DNA of 14,584 nucleotides from Pseudomonadota bacterium. Lineage in GTDB: Bacteria; Pseudomonadota; Gammaproteobacteria; Burkholderiales; Burkholderiaceae_C. The stretch lies in contig JAEXBL010000033.1 in assembly GCA_023394015.1 (NCBI GenBank), positions 1-14,584 of the forward strand. Reading direction: 5' to 3'. The position numbers and the translations under genes were made by a program. This document shows, piece after piece, positions 12,666-14,584 of the stretch. Within the stretch, counting starts at the first letter, position 1, and the number at the start of each line of letters is the position of its first letter. Below the pieces are notes generated by a model. That model was given only the letters and a program-made list of their open reading frames with translations. It searched no databases and was not told the DNA's origin.

Positions 12666-14584
12666 TCAGGCTTTGGAAGCGATGTCCTGTGCAATGCGCT
12701 TGGCAAACGCATCGAGGGACATCACACCGAGGTCTTGATTGCCCCGGGCGCGCACTGCGACGGCGCCAGCCTCCCTTTCCTTGTCGCCCACGACCAGGAT
12801 GTAGGGCAGCTTTTGCAACGAATGCTCCCGTATTTTATACGTGATCTTCTCGTTGCGCAGGTCGGTTTCCACCCTAAGCCCTTGATTTCGCAGCGTTTTC
12901 GCCACGCTTTGCACGTAATCGGCCTGCGCGTCGGTGATGCCGGTGACCACCACCTGCACCGGCGACAGCCACACCGGCAGCGCGCCGGCATGCTCTTCGA
13001 TGAGGATGCCGATGAAGCGCTCCAGGCTGCCGACGATGGCGCGGTGCAGCATCACCGGGCGGTGGCGGGCGCCGTCCTCGCCCACGTATTCGGCGTCCAG
13101 CCGCTCGGCCATCGAGAAGTCGACCTGCATGGTGCCGCACTGCCACTGGCGACCGATGGCGTCCTTCAGCGTGTACTCGATCTTGGGGCCATAGAAGGCG
13201 CCCTCGCCCGGCGACACCTCGAACTCGCAGCCCGAGGCGCGCAGGCTTTCCATCAGCGCGTGCTCGGCCTTGTCCCAGCTCTCGTCGGAGCCGATGCGCT
13301 GCTCGGGCCGCGTGGCCACCTTGTAGATGATGTCGGTAAAGCCGAAGTCCTTGTAGACCTTTTGCAGCAGCGCCGTGTAGGCCGTGCACTCGGGCAGGAT
13401 CTGGTCTTCGGTGCAGAAGATGTGACCGTCGTCCTGCGTGAAGGCGCGCACGCGCATGATGCCGTGCAGGCCGCCCGAGGGCTCGTTGCGGTGGCAGGCG
13501 CCGAACTCGCCGTAGCGCAGCGGCAGGTCGCGGTAGCTTTTCACGCCCTGCTTGAAGATCATGATGTGGCCAGGGCAGTTCATCGGCTTGAGCGCGTAGT
13601 CGCGCTTCTCGCTCTCGGTGATGAACATGTTCTCGCGGTACTTGTCCCAGTGGCCAGTCAGCTCCCACAGCGACTTGTCGAGGATCTGCGGGCCCTTGAC
13701 CTCGTGGTAGCCGTTGTCGCGGTAGACGCGGCGCATGTACTGCTCCACCTCCTGCCACAGCGTCCAGCCCTTGGGGTGCCAGAACACCGTGCCGGGCGAA
13801 TGCTCGTCGATGTGGAACAGCTCCAGTTCGCGCCCCAGCTTGCGGTGGTCGCGCTTTTCAGCCTCTTCCAGCATGCGCAGGTAGCCCTGCAGCTCGTCCT
13901 TGCTGGCCCAGGCGGTGCCGTAGATGCGCTGCAGCATCTCGTTGCGGTGGTCGCCGCGCCAGTAGGCGCCGGCCACTTTCATCAGCTTGAAGTGCTTGAG
14001 CTTGCCGGTGCTGGGCACGTGCGGGCCGCGGCACAGGTCCTCGAAGGCGCCTTCGCGGTACAGCGACACGTCTTCGTTGCTCGGGATGCTGGCGATCAGC
14101 TCGGCCTTGTAGTGCTCGCCCAGGCCCTTGAAGTACTCGACGGCGGCATCGCGCGGCAGCACGCGGCGCAGCACCGGCTCGTCCTTGGCGGCCAGCTCGG
14201 CCATCTTCTTCTCGATGGCGGCCAGGTCCTCGGGCGTGAAGGGGCGCTTGTAGCTGAAGTCGTAGTAAAAGCCGTGCTCGATCACCGGGCCGATGGTGAC
14301 CTGCGCCTCGGGAAACAGCTCCTTCACCGCATAGGCCAGCAGGTGCGCCGTCGAGTGGCGGATCATCTCCAGGCCCTCCGGGTCCTTGGCGGTGACGATG
14401 GACACGCGCGCGTCCTGCGTGATGGGGTAGCTGGTGTCCACCAGCTTGTCGTCGGCCGCCGGCGCACCCGGGGCGCCCACCTTGCCGCCCAGCGCCGCCT
14501 TGGCCAGGCCCGCGCCGATGGACTGGGCCACCTCGGCCACCGTCACCGGCCCAGGGTACTGGCGCTGCGAGCCGTCTGGAAGCG
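12666..14584 (-). CDS. thrS: Threonine--tRNA ligase, N-terminus cut by window end
   Basis: A class II synthetase that charges tRNA-Thr and removes misacylated Ser. The frame runs to the window edge as [18 protein letters not shown], the TGS domain, so only about the first five residues are missing; the GTG at 14546 is internal. Counting from that GTG, the editing domain has H64 and H68 (HSTAH) and C171/H175 (CRGPH). The catalytic core has KPMNCPGH (Zn ligand C323), motif 2 [24 protein letters not shown] (R363; Zn ligand H374), and motif 3 with Zn ligand H500 ([13 protein letters not shown]). The C-terminal anticodon-binding domain runs from about 528 to the end. All key residues are present. 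It is the first gene of the translation block, with an 89-nt gap to infC. Confidence 0.98.
   Translation of the reverse strand, partial: LPDGSQRQYPGPVTVAEVAQSIGAGLAKAALGGKVGAPGAPAADDKLVDTSYPITQDARVSIVTAKDPEGLEMIRHSTAHLLAYAVKELFPEAQVTIGPVIEHGFYYDFSYKRPFTPEDLAAIEKKMAELAAKDEPVLRRVLPRDAAVEYFKGLGEHYKAELIASIPSNEDVSLYREGAFEDLCRGPHVPSTGKLKHFKLMKVAGAYWRGDHRNEMLQRIYGTAWASKDELQGYLRMLEEAEKRDHRKLGRELELFHIDEHSPGTVFWHPKGWTLWQEVEQYMRRVYRDNGYHEVKGPQILDKSLWELTGHWDKYRENMFITESEKRDYALKPMNCPGHIMIFKQGVKSYRDLPLRYGEFGACHRNEPSGGLHGIMRVRAFTQDDGHIFCTEDQILPECTAYTALLQKVYKDFGFTDIIYKVATRPEQRIGSDESWDKAEHALMESLRASGCEFEVSPGEGAFYGPKIEYTLKDAIGRQWQCGTMQVDFSMAERLDAEYVGEDGARHRPVMLHRAIVGSLERFIGILIEEHAGALPVWLSPVQVVVTGITDAQADYVQSVAKTLRNQGLRVETDLRNEKITYKIREHSLQKLPYILVVGDKEREAGAVAVRARGNQDLGVMSLDAFAKRIAQDIASKA

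Overview
The window is a junction between a conserved bacterial chromosome block and an integrated mobile element. Base composition (very GC-rich), the gene order thrS-infC-rpmI-rplT-pheS-pheT-ihfA-merR-tRNA-Pro, and the style of the proteins point to a betaproteobacterium, most likely Comamonadaceae (Acidovorax/Alicycliphilus/Diaphorobacter/Ottowia-like). This is inferred from family knowledge, not from a search.

Left half (1 to about 6400): one end of a site-specific integrating element. A plus-strand operon runs from a phage GPA-type HUH replication endonuclease (5' end outside the window) through two small orphan proteins, an HNH-like/HTH protein, a fusion of a DUF4406 nucleoside-deoxyribosyltransferase-like domain with a MazG-like pyrophosphohydrolase domain, an Arg-rich orphan, and an AlpA-type excisionase/regulator. 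The genes are joined by four 4-nt stop/start overlaps. A P4-type tyrosine integrase lies convergently on the minus strand, its 3' end overlapping alpA by 11 bp. Between the integrase start and the tRNA gene lie repeat clusters (GGCAAC copies; three 10-bp direct repeats) and a strong terminator. The 3' end of tRNA-Pro(GGG) faces the integrase, so the tRNA is the likely attachment site. No capsid, tail, portal or terminase gene is in view, so a P2-like prophage and a satellite or integrative plasmid cannot be told apart here.

Right half (6370-14584), all on the minus strand: tRNA-Pro with its own promoter (perfect TATAAT), a MerR-family regulator, ihfA, pheT, pheS, rplT, rpmI, infC and thrS (N-terminus cut by the window end). 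This is the classic translation operon. It holds several likely control points: an infC gene that appears to start at AUC; a 190-nt, strongly structured infC-rpmI spacer (candidate L20 autoregulatory leader); a terminator-like hairpin between rplT and pheS where enteric bacteria have the pheM attenuator; and a 7-bp tandem repeat with weak ribosome-binding signals between pheS and pheT.

The best leads for something new are the DUF4406-MazG fusion enzyme; a hairpin plus codon-atypical patch inside the replication gene that may be the nicking origin; the non-canonical infC start and structured L20 leader; and the repeat arrays between int and the tRNA. No stretch longer than 300 bases lacks a gene; the longest gaps (6205-6369 and 11778-11967) are described as features.
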